DNA from: JALVIU01 sp964462295
Lineage (GTDB): Bacteria > Atribacterota > JALVIU01
Assembly: GCA_964462295.1 (NCBI GenBank)
Contig: CAYWXH010000051.1
Span: 1 to 11,749 of the forward strand
Direction of reading: 5' to 3'
DNA: 11,749 nt
Shown: piece by piece, positions 1 through 6,028 of the stretch
How the letters are laid out: each line of letters begins with the position of its first letter
Position numbering within the stretch: position 1 is the first letter of the stretch
Made by a program: the position numbers and the translations under genes
The notes under the pieces: model-generated
Seen by the model: the letters and a program-made list of their open reading frames with translations, nothing else
Told to the model about the DNA's origin: nothing
Database searches by the model: none

Positions 1-26
1 ACTATATTAGTAAACAAGAATAAAAG

Positions 27-82
27 ATTTTTTAAAAAATTAGGCAATATCGATTGACATTTCATAACTTATGTGATATACT
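27..82 (+). promoter_or_regulatory. Sigma70-type promoter for the TIM-barrel gene, with AT-rich upstream element
   Basis: TTGACA at 54-59 and TATACT at 77-82 are separated by 17 bases, and a TG at 74-75 gives an extended -10. Just upstream, 27-40 is a perfect AT palindrome (ATTTTTTAAAAAAT) placed where an UP element would sit. The predicted transcript starts near 89 and has a leader of about 230 bases before the gene at 321. The promoter is read from the sequence; its activity is inferred. Confidence 0.75.
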
Positions 83-91
83 TCTCCAAAA

Positions 92-111
92 ATTAAAACG
101 GTATCGTTAAT
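92..111. promoter_or_regulatory. Candidate operator (CGGTATCG dyad) just downstream of the promoter
   Basis: AACGGTATCGTT (97-108) is an imperfect dyad centred between 102 and 103, with one mismatched pair. It would lie at about +8 to +20, a position suited to a repressor. The stretch 97-111 matches 1418-1432 in front of the binding-protein gene at 13 of 15 bases. The two differences are symmetric about the dyad centre and compensate each other. The regulator is not in the window and its family is unknown; LacI or ROK types are typical for sugar genes. Confidence 0.55.
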
Positions 112-314
112 GGAGATATGAGCGAAGAGACGGATCATAAAAATTATTTGCACAAAGAGAAAATAATTTATCTGGCATCTTTTAAGATTTTTTGCCTTTT
201 TCCCCCTTATTGTTTTGTATCCACTTTTAAAAACATCTTAATTTACCCTTTTTTAACCATTTGTTTATTGTATATTAATAGTTTCCCTTTATTATTAAAA
301 CCAAATTAAAGGAG
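112..314 (+). other. Long leader/intergenic stretch without a convincing gene
   Basis: About 200 bases lie between the candidate operator and the TIM-barrel ribosome-binding site. The stretch is AT-rich and markedly pyrimidine-rich on this strand (T and C runs around 181-300). The only open frame (118-309) has a poorly spaced GGAG and a low-complexity hydrophobic translation, so I do not call it a gene. A weak stem (174-177 with 193-196, and ATCTT 177-181 with AAGAT 184-188) is followed by a T run. I recognise no riboswitch family. Confidence 0.5.
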
Positions 315-320
315 ATGGCC

Positions 321-1259
321 ATGAGTATAGAAGGTGTGGGTATAAATGCTGATTCTAAGAGAATAAACGGGAGATTAAATAGGTTTGATAGAGAGCTTAA
401 AACCCTTTCTGATTTGGGTTTTGATTATATTGAGATTGCCCCACAGGCAGTAGATGGCATACTCCATGGAAGATTAAACCCCTATAAGATAGACGATATC
501 CTTCGTATAGTGGGGTTTTATAATACAAAATATACGGTACATGGCCCCGATCTTGTAAATCTAAAAGATGTTGAACATGCTTCAATGCAGAAGAGTGTAC
601 TTAAAGCATCTGTTGATTTTGCCGAAAAATTAAATTCGAAAATAGTGGTGTATCATTTGGGAAATTATATAGAAGGAATAGGTCTTTTTTATGAACAGAG
701 AAAAAGAGAAATAGATTCTCTTAAAGAGATTGCCGAATATGCAAGCGATAAAGGTATTTCTATTGCAATAGAAAATACCAAACAATCTGCACAAGAGGTC
801 GTGGATACTATAAAGAGTGTAAATATGAAAAATGTCGGCATGACCCTTGATTTTGGGCACCTTTATCTCTGGGCAAAAAAGTACAATGAAGATTTTTTAA
901 AAGAGGTGGAAATTGCCCTTGAATATACTATCCATATGCATATTCACGATAATTTTGGAGAAGACCCCTCTGTTTATAGATATGATGGGGAACAGCCTGA
1001 GGTATACAGATTAAGCCTTGGGTTAGGGGATTTGCATATGCCTATAGGTTGGGGAGATATTCCTTATGATAGGGTTTTTGAATTGATAAGAGAATCTAGT
1101 TTTTCTGGTGTGCTTGTAAATGAGATTAATTCTTGGGAGAGATACTTTAATGCAGTAAAGAATTTGCCAGATGTTACACGACTTGCATATAAAGGGGATT
1201 TTGTTTTTAAAGATAAAACTCAAAATGGCTATTATTATAGAGGTTACTATTATAGGTAG
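321..1259 (+). CDS. Xylose-isomerase-like TIM-barrel protein (sugar phosphate isomerase/epimerase family)
   Basis: This 312-residue protein looks like a metal-dependent (beta/alpha)8 barrel of the AP-endonuclease-2/xylose isomerase-like family (PF01261). These enzymes isomerise, epimerise or dehydrate sugars, keto-inositols and related compounds in the cytoplasm. Candidate metal and catalytic residues occur in the family order: His74 (VHGPD), His112 (YHLGN), Glu151 (AIENT), Asp177 and His180 (LDFGH), His205/207/209 and Asp210 (HMHIHD), and Glu268 (VNEIN). ATG 321 is preferred over ATG 315, because AAAGGAG at 308-314 directly abuts 315 but stands six bases from 321. The C-terminus ends in an unusual repeat, GYYYRGYYYR. 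The gene has its own promoter and appears to share an operator with the ABC importer downstream, so it probably acts on the imported sugar or a derivative. The substrate cannot be told from sequence. A role like IolE, IolO or other epimerases is possible. Confidence 0.85.
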   Translation: MSIEGVGINADSKRINGRLNRFDRELKTLSDLGFDYIEIAPQAVDGILHGRLNPYKIDDILRIVGFYNTKYTVHGPDLVNLKDVEHASMQKSVLKASVDFAEKLNSKIVVYHLGNYIEGIGLFYEQRKREIDSLKEIAEYASDKGISIAIENTKQSAQEVVDTIKSVNMKNVGMTLDFGHLYLWAKKYNEDFLKEVEIALEYTIHMHIHDNFGEDPSVYRYDGEQPEVYRLSLGLGDLHMPIGWGDIPYDRVFELIRESSFSGVLVNEINSWERYFNAVKNLPDVTRLAYKGDFVFKDKTQNGYYYRGYYYR

Positions 1260-1292
1260 TTTTATACCCTTGATGGAAAAAGTTTTGACCTC

Positions 1293-1321
1293 TTGAAAAA
1301 AAGAGGAATATATGTTATAAT
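1293..1321 (+). promoter_or_regulatory. Promoter P1 of the ABC importer operon
   Basis: TTGAAA (1293-1298), a 17-base spacer and TATAAT (1316-1321), with TG at 1313-1314 making an extended -10. The start would be near 1328, giving a leader of about 158 bases that contains both dyads at 1409-1432 and 1438-1463. The -35 region overlaps a small CCTCTT/AAGAGG stem (1289-1306). Confidence 0.65.
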
Positions 1322-1339
1322 TTAAGTGTTATAAAATTT

Positions 1340-1368
1340 TTGATACTACTTGCATCCTACTTTATAGA
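1340..1368 (+). promoter_or_regulatory. Possible second promoter P2 of the ABC importer operon
   Basis: TTGATA (1340-1345), a 17-base spacer and TATAGA (1363-1368). Transcription would start near 1375, inside CGATACC (1373-1379). That sequence is the reverse complement of seven bases of the CGGTATCG operator core. It is weaker than P1 by match, but its position relative to the operators makes sense. Confidence 0.4.
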
Positions 1369-1408
1369 AGCCCGATACCCAATGCGAATTTTAGCAGTAG
1401 AGCTATCT

Positions 1409-1432
1409 ATTATCGATATCGGTATCGATAAT
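1409..1432. promoter_or_regulatory. Palindromic operator upstream of the sugar-binding protein gene
   Basis: ATTATCGATA (1409-1418), spacer TCGG and TATCGATAAT (1423-1432) form a perfect inverted repeat with 10-base arms. Nested in it is ATCGGTATCGAT (1418-1429), the same type of dyad found at 97-108. It could bind a repressor as DNA or fold as an RNA hairpin. The repeated core at a second promoter favours an operator. Confidence 0.6.
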
Positions 1433-1437
1433 AATCA

Positions 1438-1463
1438 TTTATTGACCGAATAGGGTCAATAAA
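1438..1463 (+). repeat. Perfect inverted repeat/hairpin just upstream of the binding-protein RBS
   Basis: TTTATTGACC (1438-1447) and GGTCAATAAA (1454-1463) are perfect complements around the loop GAATAG. The hairpin ends ten bases before the GGAGG at 1473-1477. It starts only five bases after the palindrome at 1409-1432. It may stabilise the abundant binding-protein mRNA, modulate translation, or be a second protein-binding site. Confidence 0.55.
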
Positions 1464-1485
1464 AATAAAATAGGAGGTGAAGTAT

Positions 1486-2859
1486 ATGAAGTTCTGGAAG
1501 TTGTTTACACTGTTTAGTTTTGTATTACTTGTTCTCTTTTCAACAATGGCCTTTGCTGAGGTAAAAACCATTACTATTAAGGCATGGACAGTAGGTCCTG
1601 ATGATCCGTCTATTACTCGTAAGATTAACCTAGAGAAGGCAGGGGAAAGGCTTAACAAGTATTTAGAGGTTGTGGGTGCAAATGTAAGGGTAAAGGTAGA
1701 GGCAACATTTAACACTACAAGCTGGAGTGACTATAAGAGGAATAATCTCTTGGCACTTCAGAGCAAAGACCCAAATAAGATTGCAGATATAATTGTAACA
1801 GGCCATGATGATATTGGACCTTATGCAACAGCAGGTTATATTATTCCTATTGATAAATACATTAAAAAATACCCAGAAACATATAAGGATTTCTTCCCAT
1901 CCCTCTGGGACTCTGTAAAGTTTAAAGGGCAAATCTGGGGCGTACCTCAGGATACAGAGTGCAGACTTGTATGGATCAGAAAAGACCTTTTGAGGAAAAT
2001 GGGGTGGTCCGAGGATAAGATAAATGGCCTTTATGATAAGGTAACAAAGGGTGAATTTACTCTCTATGACTTAAGGGATGTAGCAAAAGAGATGGTAGCA
2101 AAGGGTGTGGTAGAGAAAGGAAATGCTATATGGCATCGTCCAACCCCAGGATTTGACTGGTATCAGTTTATCTTTGCATTTGGTGGAAGAATATATGATT
2201 ACAATACTGGAAAACTCGTTGTAAGTAAGGGTGCTGTCCTTAAGATGCTCAAATACCTACAGTCTTTAGTAAAAGATGGACTTACTCCAGAGGGTATGAC
2301 CCAGACTGCATGGAGAGATATCCATACCGCATGGACCAGTGGAAAGGTCGGAATATTCTTAACGGGTGGCTCTTGGAACTGGAAGGAGTGGCAGTCTGCA
2401 CCTTATAGTCTCAAAGAAGAGGATATGTTTAAAAATATCGGTTGGTTCCCAATCCCATCTGGTATAAAAGGTGGAAAGCCAGTATCTGTTTCACATCCTG
2501 TAGTACATCTTATCACAAAGGCATCAAGACATCCAGATCTTGCAATGCTTATAGTGACAATTGCATCTTCTGTCGATCTTAATGCAAATCATGCCATTGG
2601 AAGTGGACACCTTGCAATAAGAGAATCAGAGCTTGCATATGCACCATATGCAAAGAATAAATATGTAAGAGAGGTAAGTAAGATACTCAATTACTCTCGT
2701 TTTGCACCAAATCATGAGAAGGCACCACTTTATATGCAGACACTATTTGAGGCAGTTGGTGGTGTAGAGTCTGGTTCTGTAACACCTGAAGATGCGCTTA
2801 AATTCTGGATTGAAAGACTTAAAAATGCACTTGGTGATGAACTTCAGATAGAAGAGTAA
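1486..2859 (+). CDS. ABC transporter extracellular sugar-binding protein (family 1)
   Basis: This 457-residue periplasmic protein captures a carbohydrate for the two permeases and ATPase encoded downstream. Residues 1-24 form a Sec signal peptide: positive residues, a hydrophobic core, and a likely cut after AFA at residue 24. There is no lipobox cysteine, so it should be free in the periplasm rather than lipid-anchored. The mature part starts with a beta strand and an AWTVGPDDP segment and has the family pattern (IWGVPQDTE, WIRKDLL, the GKVGIFLTGG-type segment, many Trp and aromatic residues suited to stacking sugars). ATG 1486 stands eight bases from GGAGG (1473-1477); the upstream in-frame GTG 1477 lies inside that site. 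The gene ends in front of an intrinsic terminator, which should keep its expression above that of the permeases. The ligand is not identifiable. The operator shared with the TIM-barrel enzyme suggests a sugar or polyol. Confidence 0.9.
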   Translation: MKFWKLFTLFSFVLLVLFSTMAFAEVKTITIKAWTVGPDDPSITRKINLEKAGERLNKYLEVVGANVRVKVEATFNTTSWSDYKRNNLLALQSKDPNKIADIIVTGHDDIGPYATAGYIIPIDKYIKKYPETYKDFFPSLWDSVKFKGQIWGVPQDTECRLVWIRKDLLRKMGWSEDKINGLYDKVTKGEFTLYDLRDVAKEMVAKGVVEKGNAIWHRPTPGFDWYQFIFAFGGRIYDYNTGKLVVSKGAVLKMLKYLQSLVKDGLTPEGMTQTAWRDIHTAWTSGKVGIFLTGGSWNWKEWQSAPYSLKEEDMFKNIGWFPIPSGIKGGKPVSVSHPVVHLITKASRHPDLAMLIVTIASSVDLNANHAIGSGHLAIRESELAYAPYAKNKYVREVSKILNYSRFAPNHEKAPLYMQTLFEAVGGVESGSVTPEDALKFWIERLKNALGDELQIEE

Positions 2860-2873
2860 GAAAGAGATAAACT

Positions 2874-2906
2874 AAAAAGGGCTCACCAAAGAGGTGGGCC
2901 CTTTTT
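2874..2906 (+). terminator. Intrinsic terminator (partial) between binding protein and permeases
   Basis: Arms 2874-2887 and 2893-2906 pair over 14 bases, with one G-U wobble and the loop AAAGA. The stem has a GGGCTCACC/GGTGGGCCC core and ends in TTTTT. An A run matches the T run, so it could also act on the opposite strand. No separate promoter is visible before the permease at 2926. Some readthrough must therefore occur, giving high binding protein and low permease. Confidence 0.85.
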
Positions 2907-2925
2907 ATATATTTGAGAGGTGGAT

Positions 2926-3837
2926 ATGTTTAAAAAACGTGCAAGATACAATATCATGCTCTTTTTATTGCCTGCAGTTTTATTTACGGTGCTATTTTTT
3001 ATTCTTCCGGCACTTATGACTACTTTTATGGCATTTACAGGTATGGATTATAGGTTTCAGTGGAACTTTGTGGGGCTTAAAAATTTCATAAGGATAATGC
3101 ATGATCCTTTAATAAGAAAAATTACCTCTGTCACTATTTGGTATGTATTGGGGACACTTCTTATATTTAACACAACTTTTGGCCTTGTGCTTGCCGTACT
3201 TACATCATATTTATCTGAAAAGGCAGGTATGTTTCTTCGTGGTACATGGCTTTTGCCTAGATTTACACCACCTATTGTTTATGGTGTTATCTGGTTATGG
3301 ATCTTATCCCCCAATAGAGATGGGCTTTTAAATGGGATGCTTATGAGCTTTTTTGGACTCGATAGGCCTATATCGTGGATTGTTAAATATCCCCTTCAGA
3401 TAATTATCTTAACCAATGGTCTTATTGGTGCATCTATGGGTATGGTTATATTTGCATCTGCTATCCAATCTATATCCCGTGACTATTTTTGGGCATCCCG
3501 TGTAGATGGTGCCTCTTGGTGGCAAGAGATAAGATATGTAGTTTTACCCATGATAAAATGGCCTGTAGCATTTATTACGGCATATCAAACTCTTTCTCTT
3601 TTGACTTCTTATGAGTATATACTGATTATTACTCAAGGGGGTCCGTATTATAAATCTACTGTATGGTCTCTGTACTCTTATCTTGTAGCATTTAGTTCTT
3701 ATTCGGGTACATTTGAATTCGGATATGGTGCGGCACTCTCTACAGTGCTTGTAGTGATAGGGATTATAGCTTCCATTTTCTATTGGAAGGTATTTAAAAT
3801 GGGGTCAATGATTCAACCCTCAAAAATTGAGTTTTAA
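2926..3837 (+). CDS. Sugar ABC transporter permease, MalF/UgpA-like
   Basis: This 303-residue inner-membrane protein has about six hydrophobic segments; the first, near residues 7-33, follows a short basic N-terminus. The EAA loop that docks on the ATPase is clear at about residues 189-208: ASRVDGASWWQEIRYVVLP, with Asp194-Gly195-Ala196 as the conserved DGA. The sequence resembles binding-protein-dependent transport permeases of the CUT1 sugar importers. ATG 2926 is preferred over in-frame GTG 2920, because the purine-rich GAGAGGTG (2915-2922) serves as the ribosome-binding site. Expression appears to rely on readthrough of the terminator just upstream. It pairs with the permease at 3854, and the substrate follows from the binding protein. 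Confidence 0.92.
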   Translation: MFKKRARYNIMLFLLPAVLFTVLFFILPALMTTFMAFTGMDYRFQWNFVGLKNFIRIMHDPLIRKITSVTIWYVLGTLLIFNTTFGLVLAVLTSYLSEKAGMFLRGTWLLPRFTPPIVYGVIWLWILSPNRDGLLNGMLMSFFGLDRPISWIVKYPLQIIILTNGLIGASMGMVIFASAIQSISRDYFWASRVDGASWWQEIRYVVLPMIKWPVAFITAYQTLSLLTSYEYILIITQGGPYYKSTVWSLYSYLVAFSSYSGTFEFGYGAALSTVLVVIGIIASIFYWKVFKMGSMIQPSKIEF

Positions 3838-3853
3838 ATAAAAGGAGCTACCT

Positions 3854-4714
3854 ATGTATGAAGAAGGCGGAAAAAAGATAAGATTGAGAAGAATAATTAT
3901 AGGTATTATTGTATTTGTCCTTTCTTTACCCATATATCTTGGTTATCTATGGGTAATAAGTGGTGCATTTAGTAAAAAACTCTCTCAAGGTATCCTACCC
4001 AATGGACTTACTATTAAGAACTTTAGATTTTTATGGGAAAATCCATTTCCCATAAATCCTGATTGGCCCTCTATCTGGCCTATCCTTTTTAATACCATAT
4101 TTCTTGCCTTTGGGGTAATGGTTATATCTGTTGTAGTATCTACTCTTGCAGGTTATGTTATCTCTCGTATGAACTTTAGAGGAAGAAAAGCTATCTTGGC
4201 CTCAACTCTTATATTGCATTCTTTTCCTGCGATCACATTGCTTATCGCCCTCTATTATATACTTCGTACCCTACATCTTTTAAACAGTATATGGGGTGTA
4301 ATATTTGCCCGGGCGGGATTTTTTATCCCCTTTGGTGTATGGGTAATGAAGGGATTTTTTGACAGTATCCCCTGGGATATAGAGATGTCTGCACTCATCG
4401 ATGGGGCAACAAGATTTCAGGCATGGAAAAAGGTTATTTTGCCTATGGCAAAACCTGGTATTGCTGCAATTTCTATCTTTTCTTTTCTTATAGGTTGGTC
4501 TGAATACATATTTGTGGTTACCTTTAATAGGTCATATTCCAGTTGGACACTTTCATCATATATAAATGCCATCATCTCAGACTACAGGTTTAGTGACTAT
4601 GGGCTTGTGGCTGCAGTATCACTCTTTTATGTACTCCCTGTAGTCCTATTCTTTATATTTAGTCAGAACTATCTTATGAAGGTAACTGTAGGTGGCATGA
4701 AGGGAGGAAGCTAA
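3854..4714 (+). CDS. Sugar ABC transporter permease, MalG/UgpE-like
   Basis: This 286-residue inner-membrane protein is the second permease of the importer. It has about six hydrophobic segments, the first near residues 13-36 after a basic N-terminus (KKIRLRR). The EAA loop lies at about residues 177-197, beginning EMSALIDGATRF with Asp183-Gly184-Ala185 conserved, followed by VILPMAKPG. The large periplasmic segment between the first two membrane spans (with NPFPINPDWPS) is typical of the MalG side. AAAGGAG at 3841-3847 is six bases from the ATG. The stop overlaps the start of the ATPase gene by one base (TAATG), implying translational coupling and balanced subunit synthesis. Confidence 0.92.
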   Translation: MYEEGGKKIRLRRIIIGIIVFVLSLPIYLGYLWVISGAFSKKLSQGILPNGLTIKNFRFLWENPFPINPDWPSIWPILFNTIFLAFGVMVISVVVSTLAGYVISRMNFRGRKAILASTLILHSFPAITLLIALYYILRTLHLLNSIWGVIFARAGFFIPFGVWVMKGFFDSIPWDIEMSALIDGATRFQAWKKVILPMAKPGIAAISIFSFLIGWSEYIFVVTFNRSYSSWTLSSYINAIISDYRFSDYGLVAAVSLFYVLPVVLFFIFSQNYLMKVTVGGMKGGS

Positions 4715-5778
4715 TGGCAAGTATTACTCTAAAAGGATTATATAAAAATTTTGGAAAGGTGGAGGTTTTAAAAGACCTCAATCTAGAGATAAAAGATGGA
4801 GAGTTTGTAGCACTTTTGGGACCATCTGGGTGTGGAAAAACTACTACCTTACTCTCTATTGCAGGGATATATCGTCCTACAAAGGGGGAAATTTGGTTTG
4901 GTGATAAATTGGTAAATGATGTTTTACCCAAAGATAGAAATATCGGTATGGTATTTCAGAGCTATGCCCTCTATCCTTATATGACAGTACTTGAGAATAT
5001 TATTTTTCCTTTGAAGCTGCAAAAAAAGTACTCCTTTGAGGAGATGAAAGAGCGGGCACTTAGGGTAGCAAGGTTGGTGCAGATAGAGGAGTATATGGAT
5101 AGAAAGCCGGGACAGTTATCTGGGGGACAACAGCAGCGTGTTGCACTTTGCCGTGCCCTTATAAAGGAACCTGATGTACTTTTATTGGATGAGCCCCTTT
5201 CCAACCTGGATGCAAAACTTAGAATAAATATGAGAGGAGAACTTAAAAGACTCCAAAAAGATTTAGGGATAACAACAATTTTGGTTACACATGATCAGGT
5301 AGAGGCCATGACTATGGCAGATAGGGTAGCAGTCATGAATAAAGGAGTTCTAAGGCAGTATAGTACCCCTGATGAACTTTACAATAGGCCAAAGGATACC
5401 TTTGTAGCAGGATTTATAGGAAGCCCACCTATGAATTTTTTGGATACTAGCTTAACGAATAATGGTATAATAGTGCTTGACAATTATGAAATACCCCTTC
5501 CCCATAAACTCCTAACTCTTATTGATGGCCAAAGAGAACTTGTGGCGGGAATAAGACCAGAGGATATACATATCGGAGGTGAGGGAATAGAAGTGGATAT
5601 CTATGTAATAGAACCACTTGGTAAAGAGTCCCTTTTAACACTCAAGAAAGGGGATCATATTTTTAGGGCCCTTACTTTGGAAAAAGAGGACTATAAAATG
5701 GGTGATAAGGTAAAAGTAAGTTTTCATCCTGATAAATTGCACATTTTTTATAAAGATACTGGTGAAAGGGTGGATTAA
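4714..5778 (+). CDS. Sugar ABC transporter ATPase, MalK/UgpC/MsmX-like
   Basis: This 354-residue cytoplasmic protein hydrolyses ATP to drive the importer and contains every expected motif. Walker A is GPSGCGKT at 36-43, the Q-loop glutamine is Gln82, the signature LSGGQQQR is at 135-142, Walker B is LLLDEP with Asp159-Glu160, the D-loop is SNLDAK, and the H-loop is His193 (THDQVEAM). Beyond about residue 240, a TOBE/OB-fold regulatory domain follows (GIRPEDIHIG, then EPLGKESLLTL), as in MalK and UgpC. Length is normal for the group. It is the last gene of the operon, starts with a one-base overlap with the permease, and ends within a hairpin. Having its own ATPase makes this importer self-contained, unlike many Firmicutes systems that share one MsmX-type ATPase. 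Confidence 0.95.
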   Translation: MASITLKGLYKNFGKVEVLKDLNLEIKDGEFVALLGPSGCGKTTTLLSIAGIYRPTKGEIWFGDKLVNDVLPKDRNIGMVFQSYALYPYMTVLENIIFPLKLQKKYSFEEMKERALRVARLVQIEEYMDRKPGQLSGGQQQRVALCRALIKEPDVLLLDEPLSNLDAKLRINMRGELKRLQKDLGITTILVTHDQVEAMTMADRVAVMNKGVLRQYSTPDELYNRPKDTFVAGFIGSPPMNFLDTSLTNNGIIVLDNYEIPLPHKLLTLIDGQRELVAGIRPEDIHIGGEGIEVDIYVIEPLGKESLLTLKKGDHIFRALTLEKEDYKMGDKVKVSFHPDKLHIFYKDTGERVD

Positions 5779-5792
5779 TCCATCCTTTCACC
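5761..5792 (+). terminator. Stop-codon hairpin ending the ABC importer operon
   Basis: Bases 5761-5774 and 5779-5792 pair over 14 positions with one G-U wobble, around the loop TTAA. The TAA stop codon (5776-5778) lies in that loop, so half of the stem is coding. No T run follows directly; the first (cttttttaaa) comes 10-12 bases later. It may be a weak terminator or a 3'-end stabiliser. Confidence 0.55.
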
Positions 5793-5941
5793 AATCCATA
5801 AACTTTTTTAAATACCCTTTTTCTCTCCCCAAGTTATAGGTAAAGTTTTTATATTTTTCCAAAAAAGATATGAATATTTAAAAAGGTTTATAAATCGATA
5901 GTTCCTTTGGTTTTAGAAAAATTTTTTTTGAAAATAAACTA

Positions 5942-5970
5942 TTGACAAATTCTACCTAATTTATTATTAT
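5942..5970 (+). promoter_or_regulatory. Sigma70-type promoter of the aminomutase gene
   Basis: TTGACA (5942-5947), a 17-base spacer and TATTAT (5965-5970). The start would be near 5977, giving a leader of about 50 bases to ATG 6029. Confidence 0.75.
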
Positions 5971-5976
5971 TGGGTA
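5953..5976. promoter_or_regulatory. Candidate operator overlapping the aminomutase promoter
   Basis: TACCTAAT (5953-5960) and ATTGGGTA (5969-5976) are inverted repeats with one mismatch, separated by eight AT bases. The dyad covers the spacer and the -10 box, where a bound protein would block polymerase. It is unlike the CGGTATCG operators upstream, so control is probably independent. No cognate regulator is visible. Confidence 0.35.
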
Positions 5977-6028
5977 ATAAAAATCTTAAATAACCAAAAA
6001 ATTTAGTCCAAAAGGAGGAAAGAAAAAA

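Larger units (their letters stand above)
5793..6028 (+). other. Intergenic region before the aminomutase gene
   Basis: About 235 AT-rich bases contain no convincing open frame. They hold the promoter at 5942-5970, the dyad at 5953-5976 and the ribosome-binding site AAAGGAGG at 6011-6018. The part from 5793 to 5940 has several T runs (5803-5860) that could assist termination of the upstream operon. I see nothing else in it. Confidence 0.6.

Noticed and set aside
45..56. CAATATCGATTG overlapping the first promoter's -35 as a second operator
   Set aside because: It shares only TATCGAT with the 1409-1432 palindrome and its own dyad is imperfect, so chance is likely in AT-rich DNA.
174..196. Weak hairpin followed by a T run as a terminator or attenuator
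   Set aside because: The pairing is short and interrupted by a T-only bulge. It is not strong enough to call as a terminator and is mentioned only as part of the leader.
118..309. 63-codon open frame upstream of the TIM-barrel gene
   Set aside because: GGAG is only two bases from the ATG, and the translation is low-complexity, Phe/Leu/Ile-rich and typical of AT-rich non-coding DNA.
1289..1306. CCTCTT/AAGAGG hairpin as terminator of the TIM-barrel gene
   Set aside because: Only six base pairs and no following T run. It overlaps the -35 of promoter P1.
1442..1471. TTGACC to TAAAAT as a promoter next to the binding-protein gene
   Set aside because: Transcription would start at or after the ribosome-binding site, leaving no usable leader. 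The TTGACC belongs to the inverted repeat.
1477..1485. GTG 1477 (and likewise GTG 2920, ATG 7937, ATG 315) as the true start
   Set aside because: Each lies inside or directly against the apparent ribosome-binding site. The in-frame ATG six to 18 bases downstream has proper spacing.
5888..5904. ATCGAT-containing stretch upstream of the aminomutase as another sugar operator
   Set aside because: It shares only the short palindrome ATCGAT with the CGGTATCG operators and lacks the GGTATCG core.
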